Assembly (NCBI GenBank): GCA_023391635.1
Contig: JAEWAQ010000003.1
Span: 124,001-188,000, forward strand
Source of the DNA: Bacillota bacterium
GTDB lineage: Bacteria > Bacillota > Bacilli > Paenibacillales > Paenibacillaceae
Direction of reading: 5' to 3'
Length of the DNA: 64,000 nt
Shown one piece after another: positions 23,874 to 31,042 of this stretch. The notes below the pieces were generated by a model that was given only the letters and a program-made list of their open reading frames with translations, made no database searches and was not told the origin of the DNA. The translations under genes and the position numbers were made by a program. Every line of letters starts with the position of its first letter. Position 1 is the first letter of the stretch.

Positions 23874-26222
23874 ATGCTAAAAAGGCACACGAGAAGAATA
23901 TCCTTCATCACGGTATTCACGCTCATCCTGCTGATTGTTCCTTACTTTGGCGGTAAGGTAGATGTCGCATTTGCTTCTGAAATTATCGTAGATAACGGAT
24001 CGGCGTCGTATACAGAACGATATGGAACGTGGACGACGGCAGGTTCGATTGGCAACGGCGGTACTGATGTCCGCAGATCGAACGTACAGAATGCTACGGC
24101 GATGTATTGGCTGCCTGAGGGGGCTAGCGAGGGTTACTATACCGTCCAAATTTACAAAGTGGTCGCAGTCGATGGGGATCCGGAAGCGGTCGTAGGCGTT
24201 AGACATACAGAGGGCTCCGAGAGTTATTCGCAAGACTGGACGTCGGGAGCATCCGGATGGGTGACACTCGGTACATTTCATTTCAATCCGGGTAATGCTG
24301 ACAGTGTGATCACATTAATCAGAGGAAAGGGAAGCAGCGGCACCGGATATGTAACTGCAGACGCTGTAAAGTTTGTGCCTGCGCCAACATATTCACCTCC
24401 GCCAGCACCGCCGTTTAGCTCTAACCCGACGCCTCCCGGCTTTTTGCCGGAAGGATACACATTGGCATTCGTCGAGGATTTTAACGGTACAGAGCTGGAT
24501 GAGACCAATTGGATGACTCACGATCATACCACTTTAGCTTCCGGAGTAGCCTATAATCCTGAGAATGTCACAGTGTCCAATGGAGTTTTGGACATTGCCA
24601 TGAAGAAAGAAAGCTTTAACGGTTTTGATTATACCTCTGGCGGCGTTATGTCCAAGCGGTCTTTTGGATTCGGGTATTATGAAGCAAAATTGAAATTCAG
24701 CGGAACAGGCTCGGGATGGCATCAATCGTTCTGGTTGTTCACGAATTTAGGCATACGCAAATCGACACCGGATCCGTCGAGATTCGATTCCTATGACGAA
24801 GTTGACATCATAGAAACCAATTCCAGCAATGTTAACACCTATGCTACGAATTATCATAACTGGTACTGGCTGAACAACAGTCATTCCTCTTCATTTGGCG
24901 GCCACGTTGCAACCACATCTTTGTCCAGTAATTGGCATACTTTTGGTGCGTTGTATACGGACAATGCCATTCAATTTTACTTGGATGGCGTTTATCAGAA
25001 CGAAATTGATACAACCTTTGTCAGCGCAACGGTCAAGAATAAACTGAATATATTTTTGAACGCCGTTAAATATGAAGCCATGGTAGATACCAATCTTCCG
25101 GGTCATTATCAAATTGACTGGGTCAGGTTCTATGCTGCTCCAGCTTCGTCACCTGAGCCGGAGCCATCCACTTACTTGTTTACGGATGATTTTGAAGATG
25201 GGAATTCGACTGGGTGGACAACTGAAGCTGGCACATGGTCAGTGGTTAGCGAGGGTACTGAGGTGTTCAAACAAACAGGTACTGCTGTCTCGGGCAAAGT
25301 TGCTTCCGGAGACCTCGCATGGTCAGACTACGCGGTACAAGCCAGAATCAAAGCCAATGATTTCAATGCGGCCTCGGCTTCCGGCATTATGTTCCGCTAT
25401 CAGGATGCGAACAACTATTACATGTTCAGGTTGCATGAGTCAGGAAAAGCCCAGTTGTACAGGAAGGTAGGAGGCGCACCGGCGGAGTTGCTGCAAGAGT
25501 CTGCTCAAGCGGTAAGCCCCCATACCTGGTATACGCTTAAGATTGTTGCAAACGGGAACACCATTAATGGTTATGTCAACGGTGTTCAGAAGATCGCAAA
25601 TGTGAAGGATTCAAGCTTCAGCACCGGGAAAATTGGTGCCATATCCTACTTGCAATCATTTAGTATCGATGATGTTGAGGTCTATGAAGTGGATTCGATC
25701 TTGTTCAGCGATGATTTTGAGGATGGGAATGCGAGCGGTTGGACTGAATCAGCAGGGAATTGGTCCGTAGTTACGGATGGATCTAGGGTATACAAACAAA
25801 CGAGTACAGGTACATCAGGTCGAACCTATGCCGGCAATGCAGCGTGGACAGATTATTCGGTGGAGGCGAGAATCAAGCCGAATGAACTGCCGGCCTCATC
25901 TGCTTCAGGGGTAGTCGCAAGAGCAACCTCTGACGGAAATAACTACTATTGGCTGAGATTGCATGAGTCGGGCCATGTTCAATTGTATAAGAAGATTAAT
26001 GGCGGCAGTGCTATCTTGTTGCAGGAGGTTATTTACCCGGTTAATGCGAACACGTGGTATACGCTCAAATTGGAAGTGAAGGGCACTGCACTGAAGGGAT
26101 ATGTGAATGGTTCGCTGAAATTGGCGGTGATGGACAGCAGCTTGACCAACGGCTTGATGGGAATATCGTCTTATCAGCAGTCGTATAGTGTAGATAATGT
26201 GGTTGTTACGGAGATAAATTAA
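23874..26222 (+). CDS. Secreted multidomain GH16 glycoside hydrolase
   Basis: The 782-residue protein has a signal peptide (cleavage near VAFA-SE, 34/35), a golvesin-like beta-sandwich domain (about 36-168), a Pro-rich linker (170-195), and a GH16 domain (about 196-425) with the catalytic EVDIIE motif: nucleophile Glu309 and acid/base Glu314. Two tandem, mutually similar 160-residue domains follow (about 436-604 and 610-782), each starting with a DDFEDG motif; they look like carbohydrate-binding jelly rolls. GH16 covers beta-1,3-glucanases, agarases, porphyranases and others, so the polymer is not fixed. AAAAAAGGAGG precedes the ATG. It probably produces the oligosaccharides taken up by the neighbouring importer. 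Confidence 0.9.
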   Translation: MLKRHTRRISFITVFTLILLIVPYFGGKVDVAFASEIIVDNGSASYTERYGTWTTAGSIGNGGTDVRRSNVQNATAMYWLPEGASEGYYTVQIYKVVAVDGDPEAVVGVRHTEGSESYSQDWTSGASGWVTLGTFHFNPGNADSVITLIRGKGSSGTGYVTADAVKFVPAPTYSPPPAPPFSSNPTPPGFLPEGYTLAFVEDFNGTELDETNWMTHDHTTLASGVAYNPENVTVSNGVLDIAMKKESFNGFDYTSGGVMSKRSFGFGYYEAKLKFSGTGSGWHQSFWLFTNLGIRKSTPDPSRFDSYDEVDIIETNSSNVNTYATNYHNWYWLNNSHSSSFGGHVATTSLSSNWHTFGALYTDNAIQFYLDGVYQNEIDTTFVSATVKNKLNIFLNAVKYEAMVDTNLPGHYQIDWVRFYAAPASSPEPEPSTYLFTDDFEDGNSTGWTTEAGTWSVVSEGTEVFKQTGTAVSGKVASGDLAWSDYAVQARIKANDFNAASASGIMFRYQDANNYYMFRLHESGKAQLYRKVGGAPAELLQESAQAVSPHTWYTLKIVANGNTINGYVNGVQKIANVKDSSFSTGKIGAISYLQSFSIDDVEVYEVDSILFSDDFEDGNASGWTESAGNWSVVTDGSRVYKQTSTGTSGRTYAGNAAWTDYSVEARIKPNELPASSASGVVARATSDGNNYYWLRLHESGHVQLYKKINGGSAILLQEVIYPVNANTWYTLKLEVKGTALKGYVNGSLKLAVMDSSLTNGLMGISSYQQSYSVDNVVVTEIN

Positions 26223-26244
26223 CCCGTGTAAGTTTATGTTTTTG

Positions 26245-26277
26245 GAGGAGAGGCTGGCAGACCAGTCTCTCCTCTTT
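26245..26277 (+). terminator. Terminator after the GH16 gene
   Basis: GAGGAGAG (26245-26252) pairs with CTCTCCTC (26267-26274); a G-T wobble and CTGG/CCAG extend the stem to 13 bp around the loop CAGA. Only three T residues follow. It probably ends the island transcript. The rest of the 26,278-26,454 gap shows no clear element. Confidence 0.7.
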
Positions 26278-26454
26278 GCATCCGCGTGACCATCAGGAAT
26301 ACGAGAAGATGGATAAACCGATATCTTTAACAATTTATCGAGTCTTGTGTATATAGTCGCGAATCTAGCAATGGTAGTATTGGATGTGCAGTCAGCAAAA
26401 TGAGCCATACAGCATTCAAAATACGGTCTTGAAGTCATTCGGAGGGAAAATAAT

Positions 26455-27858
26455 ATGGCGTTTCAAACTGGCGGCAGTTATACGATCATTGCGAGAATTG
26501 AGATGGAGGATGGTGTTCCGTTTATCCATATTGCAAACGCCATTCACAAAACGGGTGGGGAAATTGCCGCTCTGGACATTGTAAACCGGGGAAACGGCAC
26601 CACCGTCCGTGATATAACGGTATCCGTATCCCGTATGGAGAATGAGAAGGCGGTCATTGAAGAACTGTCCATGATCAAGGGCTTACAGTTGGTTAACGTT
26701 TCGGACCAGACCTTCTTGCTTCATTTGGGAGGCAAGCTGGAGGTTCAGTCGAAGGTACCGATCAAGAACAGGGACGATCTATCCAGGGTTTACACACCTG
26801 GCGTCGCCAGAGTATGCATGGCCATCCATGACGATCCGGCGAAGGCATACTCGTTGACCATCAAGCGCAACACTATCGCGGTTGTCACCGACGGCTCGGC
26901 GGTGCTCGGACTTGGGAACATCGGTCCGGAAGCCGCTATGCCGGTGATGGAGGGGAAGGCCATGCTCTTTAAGCAGCTTGCGGGAGTCGACGCTTTCCCG
27001 GTTTGCCTGAATACGCAAGATTCTGATGAAATTGTTAGGATAGTGAGGGCGCTTGCTCCAACTTTCGGCGGTATCAATTTGGAGGACATCTCTTCTCCAC
27101 GCTGCTTCGAGATCGAAAGACGTCTCATTGAGGAACTTGATATCCCTGTCTTCCATGATGACCAGCACGGTACAGCCGTTGTCATCCTGGCAGGTTTGAT
27201 AAATGCTGTAAAGCTTGTGGGCAAACGTCTTTCAGACTGTAAAGTCGTAGTTTGCGGAATCGGTGCAGCAGGAGTCGCCTGTACCAAGATGCTGCTTACC
27301 GCCGGCGTCAAGAACATCATCGGTGTGGATCGGGAGGGCGCAATCTTTCGCGGGAATCGATACCATAGCACATGGGAGGACTACGCCAATTGCACAAATC
27401 CCAATGCGGAGTGCGGCGCCCTGTCCGACGTGATTGCTGGCGCCGATATCTTCATCGGATTATCCGGCCCAAATGTGTTGAAAACGAGCGATGTGCAAAG
27501 AATGGCAAAGGATGCGATCGTTTTCGCAATGGCGAATCCGAGTCCGGAGATCCTTCCGGAAGATGCGGAGCCATATGTCAGAGTGATGGCTACAGGCCGT
27601 TCCGACTACCCCAACCAGATTAACAACGTACTTTGCTTCCCGGGCATGTTTCGCGGCGTTCTGGATTGCCGCGCATCCCGAATTACCGAAGGAATGAAGC
27701 TGGCTGCGGCCCAAGCGATCGCTTCCGTTGTTCGAGAGGAAGAACTGAGCGAGTATTATGTGATCCCCAGCGTATTCAACCAGAGCGTGGTGGAGAAAGT
27801 CAGGGATGCAGTTGCGGCGGCTGCCTATGAGAGCGGAGTTACCAGAAGAAAGGTATGA
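26455..27858 (+). CDS. NAD(P)-dependent malic enzyme with N-terminal ACT domain
   Basis: The enzyme oxidatively decarboxylates malate to pyruvate. The 467-residue protein starts with an about 80-residue ACT-like regulatory domain (YTIIARIEMEDGVPFIHIAN), then the malic N-domain (SRVYTPGVARVCMAIHDDP, LGLGNIGPEAAMPVMEGKA) and the NAD-binding domain (FHDDQHGTAVVILAGLINAV, VVCGIGAAGVACTKMLL, FAMANPSPEI). GGAGGG lies eight nt before the ATG. The ACT fusion is known in Firmicutes malic enzymes and suggests amino-acid feedback. It stands alone, with its own terminator downstream. Confidence 0.93.
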   Translation: MAFQTGGSYTIIARIEMEDGVPFIHIANAIHKTGGEIAALDIVNRGNGTTVRDITVSVSRMENEKAVIEELSMIKGLQLVNVSDQTFLLHLGGKLEVQSKVPIKNRDDLSRVYTPGVARVCMAIHDDPAKAYSLTIKRNTIAVVTDGSAVLGLGNIGPEAAMPVMEGKAMLFKQLAGVDAFPVCLNTQDSDEIVRIVRALAPTFGGINLEDISSPRCFEIERRLIEELDIPVFHDDQHGTAVVILAGLINAVKLVGKRLSDCKVVVCGIGAAGVACTKMLLTAGVKNIIGVDREGAIFRGNRYHSTWEDYANCTNPNAECGALSDVIAGADIFIGLSGPNVLKTSDVQRMAKDAIVFAMANPSPEILPEDAEPYVRVMATGRSDYPNQINNVLCFPGMFRGVLDCRASRITEGMKLAAAQAIASVVREEELSEYYVIPSVFNQSVVEKVRDAVAAAAYESGVTRRKV

Positions 27859-27945
27859 AACTGAAATGTCCGATATATAGCGGTAGCGGCGGATAAACTG
27901 CGGAATGAGCATAAGGTGAGTTGAGTTTCGAAATCGTGTCAGACG

Positions 27946-27970
27946 GTCATCCTAATCGGATGGCTTTTTT
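27946..27970 (+). terminator. Intrinsic terminator after the malic enzyme gene
   Basis: GTCATCC (27946-27952) pairs with GGATGGC (27958-27964), one G-T wobble, loop TAATC, followed by TTTTTT. AT-rich promoter-like sequence follows (TACAAT at 27994, TATAAT at 28005) ahead of the coiled-coil gene, without a convincing -35. Confidence 0.8.
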
Positions 27971-28054
27971 ATTTGATTACGAAAAAAATATGGTACAATG
28001 AACGTATAATCTTTGGAGGCTTTCGGCAAAAAAACGGGAGAGGAGGAAGGATAG

Positions 28055-28525
28055 TTGGATCAGGAAACGAGAGAACAATTTCGGAAAATGGACAAGCGGC
28101 TGGATCGGTTTGAAGATATGTTGTCTACCTTGATTCAAATCGTGGGTGCGACCAATGCACGTCTGGAAGAAGCGCAAGCAGAATTCAGGAAAGAGAATGC
28201 AAGTCTGAGAACGGAGTTCAAGAAGGAAATCACTGATTTCAGAGCGGAAATCAAGAAAGAATTTGCGGATTTCAGAGTGGAAGTCAAGCAAGAAAATGCG
28301 GATTTCAGAGCGGAAATCAAGCAAGAAATCGCGGATTTCAGAGTGGAAGTCAAGCAAGAGAATGCGGATTTCAGAGCGGAAATCAAGCAAGAAATCGCGG
28401 ATTTCAGAAAAGAATTCATTAGCACCCAGGAGCGGCAGGACCGCATTCTAGAAATCTTGTCGTTGAAATCGATTGAGACGGACGCCTACTTGCACGATTT
28501 CAAACGCAGATTGCAAATATCATAG
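28055..28525 (+). CDS. Hendecad-repeat coiled-coil protein
   Basis: I recognise no family. The 156-residue protein begins at TTG 28055, preceded by GGAGGAAGG. Residues about 45-120 are an uninterrupted series of 11-residue units of the type xDFRAEIKQEI, ideal for a long helical coiled coil with an 11-residue period; the ends (QETREQFRKMDKRLDRFEDM and ERQDRILEILSLKSIETDAY) are also amphipathic helices. No signal peptide or membrane segment is seen. Similar small helical proteins occur as uncharacterised DUFs in Paenibacillus. Acidic and basic residues alternate, favouring self-assembly. A perfect terminator follows. Confidence 0.8.
   Translation: MDQETREQFRKMDKRLDRFEDMLSTLIQIVGATNARLEEAQAEFRKENASLRTEFKKEITDFRAEIKKEFADFRVEVKQENADFRAEIKQEIADFRVEVKQENADFRAEIKQEIADFRKEFISTQERQDRILEILSLKSIETDAYLHDFKRRLQIS
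28235..28399 (+). repeat. Five in-frame 33-bp tandem repeats
   Basis: Five consecutive 33-bp units begin with GATTTCAGAG at 28235, 28268, 28301, 28334 and 28367, with a partial sixth at 28400. Units 3 and 5 are identical and units 2 and 4 differ by one base, so a 66-bp pair has been duplicated recently. Each unit encodes one 11-residue hendecad. Confidence 0.93.
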
Positions 28526-28553
28526 TTCACGATATTTCAGGTTTGCAGGCCGT

Positions 28554-28582
28554 ACAAAAGGCACCTCGCAGGTGCCTTTTGT
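28554..28582. terminator. Bidirectional terminator after the coiled-coil gene
   Basis: ACAAAAGGCACCT (28554-28566) pairs perfectly with AGGTGCCTTTTGT (28570-28582) around a CGC loop; four T residues lie within the 3' arm. Confidence 0.85.
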
Positions 28583-28700
28583 ATTTTCTCGTATTTAAGA
28601 AGAATGAACGGTTTATTTTGTTTTTATCTCCCTTTAATGTTCCTCTCAGAAAACGCTGATATAGTAGGAGCCAGTGATTTCGAAGGGAGTTCAAGAAAGA

Positions 28701-29798
28701 ATGGATGAGAATAAAAACCAGTCGCAGCCGCGGGACGAGGCGGTTGAGGACGCGAACGAGCAAGTTGAAGTTGTCGCCAATACGCATGAAGCCGAAGAGC
28801 CCGGGACGGAAGCGGCGGCATCAAGCAAGGTCATAACTCAGCCCGGTCTGGAACGAAGTAGAAGACCGGGAGCTCCGTGGCCGTGGATCGCCGTTGCGCT
28901 TCTTGCCGTTGCTGCGTTCGTGTTCGTGCTCGTGAGGGACAACATGGAAGCCGTCAGCGGCAGCAAGAACGAAGTGGTTGGCCGGATGGACGGCGCTGCC
29001 ATCACGAAGGCGGATTTGTACGATGAATTGACGAAACAACTGGGTAAGGAACAAGTGGCGGCCCGGCTTGACAACTTGATGCTGCTGAAACTGTTGAATC
29101 TGGAGGCTGCGAGCCAAGGCATTACAGCGTCGGCCGAAGAAGTGGATGCCGAGATCAACGATTACAAGAAGCATTTCGGTTCGGATGACGATTTCGAAAG
29201 CATGCTGCAGCAATACAACATGACGCTGGACGGTTTGAAGGAAGAGGTCGAAATTTCAGTCAAGCTTCGCAAAATATTCGAGCCGCAAATCAATCCGTCG
29301 GAAGATGATTTGAAAAATTCATATGAGGAAAACATTGCGAATTATGAATCGTCGCCGGAACAAGTCAGAGCGTCGCATATTTTGGTGTCAACGAAGGAAG
29401 AGGCCGAGTCGGTATTGACGGAACTGAAGCAGGGAGCGGATTTTGCTGCCACGGCCAAAGCCAAGTCAATAGATGATGCTTCCAAAGAAAATGGAGGAGA
29501 TCTCGATTTCTTCGCTAGAGGCGAGATGGATGAAGCCTTCGAAACGGCGGCCTTCGAGCTTGACAATGGACAGTTGAGCGATGTCGTCGAATCGTCGTAC
29601 GGATTTCACATCATTCAAGTAACGGACAGGAAGGACGCCGTTGTCGCATCGTACGAAGAAGTGAAGCGTCAAGTCAAGAACGCGTACCTCGATCAGGATA
29701 TCGACAACATGATCGGCGACTGGATCACGGACAAGAAGAAGGCGTACAACTACGAGAATTTGTTGACTCCGTCGTCCGAGGATAGCGATTCGCAATAG
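28701..29798 (+). CDS. Membrane-anchored parvulin-type peptidyl-prolyl isomerase (PrsA/SurA-like)
   Basis: The 365-residue protein has an about 60-residue acidic cytoplasmic tail, one transmembrane segment (WPWIAVALLAVAAFVFVLV, about 62-80), a SurA_N-like chaperone region (about 92-225) and a parvulin rotamase domain (VRASHILV through GGDLDFFARGEMDEAF to SSYGFHIIQVTD, about 235-325), ending in an acidic tail. It should assist folding of secreted proteins outside the membrane. Unlike typical PrsA it has no lipobox cysteine and uses a transmembrane anchor. ATG 28701 is preceded by AAGGGAG; an in-frame GTG 28674 is less likely. Confidence 0.88.
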   Translation: MDENKNQSQPRDEAVEDANEQVEVVANTHEAEEPGTEAAASSKVITQPGLERSRRPGAPWPWIAVALLAVAAFVFVLVRDNMEAVSGSKNEVVGRMDGAAITKADLYDELTKQLGKEQVAARLDNLMLLKLLNLEAASQGITASAEEVDAEINDYKKHFGSDDDFESMLQQYNMTLDGLKEEVEISVKLRKIFEPQINPSEDDLKNSYEENIANYESSPEQVRASHILVSTKEEAESVLTELKQGADFAATAKAKSIDDASKENGGDLDFFARGEMDEAFETAAFELDNGQLSDVVESSYGFHIIQVTDRKDAVVASYEEVKRQVKNAYLDQDIDNMIGDWITDKKKAYNYENLLTPSSEDSDSQ

Positions 29799-29832
29799 TG
29801 GCTAATCGATCCGAAGATCGTATAGCAGCAAG

Positions 29833-29860
29833 GGCCGTCAAGTTCAGTGAACAGACGGCC
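29833..29860. terminator. Short convergent hairpin
   Basis: GGCCGTC (29833-29839) pairs with GACGGCC (29854-29860). It lies between the convergent PPIase and VOC genes; T-runs are poor on both sides, so termination is plausible but weakly supported. Confidence 0.5.
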
Positions 29861-29864
29861 TTCG

Positions 29865-30233
29865 TCATGCTTTCTCCATGAACTCGAGCCGGTTGCCGAA
29901 CGGATCGTGCACGTAGAAACGTTCGATTCCTTCCCGATTTGCGTCATCTTGAATAGTATATCCGTGCTGGATGAGTCGCTCGCGCAGTGCTTCAATACGG
30001 TTCACTTCGATGCCTGGATGCGCCTTGCGTGCCGGAACGAAAGCTTCTTGAACGCCAATGTGGAGCTGTTGACGACCACACTCGAACCATACGCCGCCGC
30101 GATGCCGCAGCGCCTCCGGTTTGACGATTTCAGCCAATCCCAGAATGTCGCCATAAAATTGCCTGGCCAACTCCTCACAACGATTGGGAGCTGCCAAATG
30201 GATGTGGTCGAGCCCTTCGAACGTGAAATCCAT
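29865..30233 (-). CDS. VOC (glyoxalase/dioxygenase-fold) protein
   Basis: A 122-residue vicinal-oxygen-chelate protein made of two beta-alpha-beta-beta-beta modules. Likely metal ligands are in GLDHIHLA, RQQLHIGV and GNRLEFME; RFYVHDPFGNRLEF is the typical second-module ending. Such single-domain proteins include lactoylglutathione lyases, fosfomycin/bleomycin resistance proteins and uncharacterised lyases, and the substrate here is unknown. The ATG at 30233 has GGGAGG eight nt upstream on the minus strand; the earlier ATG at 30239 is too close to it. Confidence 0.87.
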   Translation of the reverse strand: MDFTFEGLDHIHLAAPNRCEELARQFYGDILGLAEIVKPEALRHRGGVWFECGRQQLHIGVQEAFVPARKAHPGIEVNRIEALRERLIQHGYTIQDDANREGIERFYVHDPFGNRLEFMEKA

Positions 30234-30385
30234 GTTCATCGCCTCCCTCTAAGTTTCACCATGCAGAACGACGTTTCATATATAAATTATATCGCATAAA
30301 TAACATCTCTGTCATCACAAGAAAATCGCTATTCGGCCACATTTCACGCCCGTACCAACCGAACAACACCATGCCTAACAAGAAA

Positions 30386-30421
30386 AAACGGCTTTGCCGT
30401 CCTTCAAGGACGGTGCCGTTT
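30386..30421 (-). repeat. Nested hairpin of a dispersed family (second copy at 55477), probable minus-strand terminator
   Basis: Outer arms AAACGGC/GCCGTTT (30386-30392, 30415-30421) enclose inner arms CCGTCCT/AGGACGG (30397-30403, 30407-30413). On the minus strand it begins AAACGGCACCGTCC, identical to the arm of the hairpin at 55477-55514, and is followed by a T-run (plus-strand A-run 30383-30388). Confidence 0.75.
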
Positions 30422-30477
30422 ATTCGAGAAATATCAGCTTAACGATAATAGGTGAAACTTATAAAGTCTGATATTTC

Positions 30478-30503
30478 AAAAAGAACGCCGCATACGCGAC
30501 GTT
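30478..30503 (-). terminator. Intrinsic terminator of the DUF2627 gene
   Basis: On the minus strand AACGTCGC pairs with GCGGCGTT (one G-T wobble) around GTAT, followed by CTTTTT. It lies 37 bp past the stop of the gene at 30541-30864. Confidence 0.8.
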
Positions 30504-30540
30504 TTCATGTAACCCTGTTCACCAACAATAGCCCGTGCTG

Positions 30541-30864
30541 CTACTTCGTCCGACCGGGTTCTCCGTCGGTCTGTTCGCGGCGCGGAGGACGAGGACGCTT
30601 GGGACGAAATCGGGATGACAAGTAATTGCGCTTGCGGTCCCGGAAGAAGATCCAGCCGCCGATGAAGCAGATGCCGGCAAAAAACAGAAGAAAGCCGATT
30701 ATAAAAGAACCCCACGCAAAGCTGGGAGTTTGCAGCGCCATATCGCCCATATCCGCGAAGTAATTGAACAAGGAGTCTTTCATTAACAAAAAGCCGTAAG
30801 CGGCTCCAATACCAGGCACGACAAGCAGCAGAATGGCAAGGAGTCTGGAAAGGATGAGTTTCAC
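30541..30864 (-). CDS. DUF2627 (YqzF-like) small membrane protein
   Basis: The 107-residue protein has two transmembrane segments (about 4-28, LSRLLAILLLVVPGIGAAYG, and about 51-74, WGSFIIGFLLFFAGICFIGG) followed by a basic DRKRN motif and a Pro/Arg-rich cytoplasmic tail. The two-helix layout with the DRKRN end fits DUF2627; YqzF of B. subtilis lies near the bkd genes, and this copy is divergent from the bkd cluster, which supports the match. The tail is longer than I recall for the family. Function unknown. Confidence 0.8.
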   Translation of the reverse strand: MKLILSRLLAILLLVVPGIGAAYGFLLMKDSLFNYFADMGDMALQTPSFAWGSFIIGFLLFFAGICFIGGWIFFRDRKRNYLSSRFRPKRPRPPRREQTDGEPGRTK

Positions 30865-30930
30865 GGAATTGTCCTCCTATTCTTCTCCTATCATACCTTT
30901 TTCCTATCTTTCTGTCTATGATATCGATTT

Positions 30931-30938
30931 TTGTCGAA
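30931..30938 (+). promoter_or_regulatory. Exact Spo0A-box sequence upstream of the bkd cluster
   Basis: TTGTCGAA in the intergenic region between DUF2627 and the E3 gene matches the Spo0A core site. About two copies of an 8-mer are expected by chance in 64 kb over both strands, so this is only a candidate. Confidence 0.3.
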
Positions 30939-31042
30939 TCGGCCGGCATTCGCTTTGTTCTGCGGGCGGAAAACAAGTACAATAGTAAAATAGATCATCA
31001 GATCGATTTATGTGGTCATGCTATCAAGCGGAGGGACTTTGA

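Larger units (their letters stand above)
30234..30540. other. Gene-free interval with three inverted repeats
   Basis: No coding sequence is seen in these 307 bp. They hold the ribosome-binding site and probable promoter of the VOC gene near 30240-30300, a nested hairpin (30386-30421), a perfect 10-bp inverted repeat GAAATATCAG (30428-30437) / CTGATATTTC (30468-30477) with a 30-nt spacer, and a minus-strand terminator (30478-30503). Confidence 0.7.

Noticed and set aside
12012..26222. Integrative element or prophage
   Set aside because: No integrase, transposase, phage gene, tRNA target or flanking direct repeat was found; composition alone supports only an accessory island.
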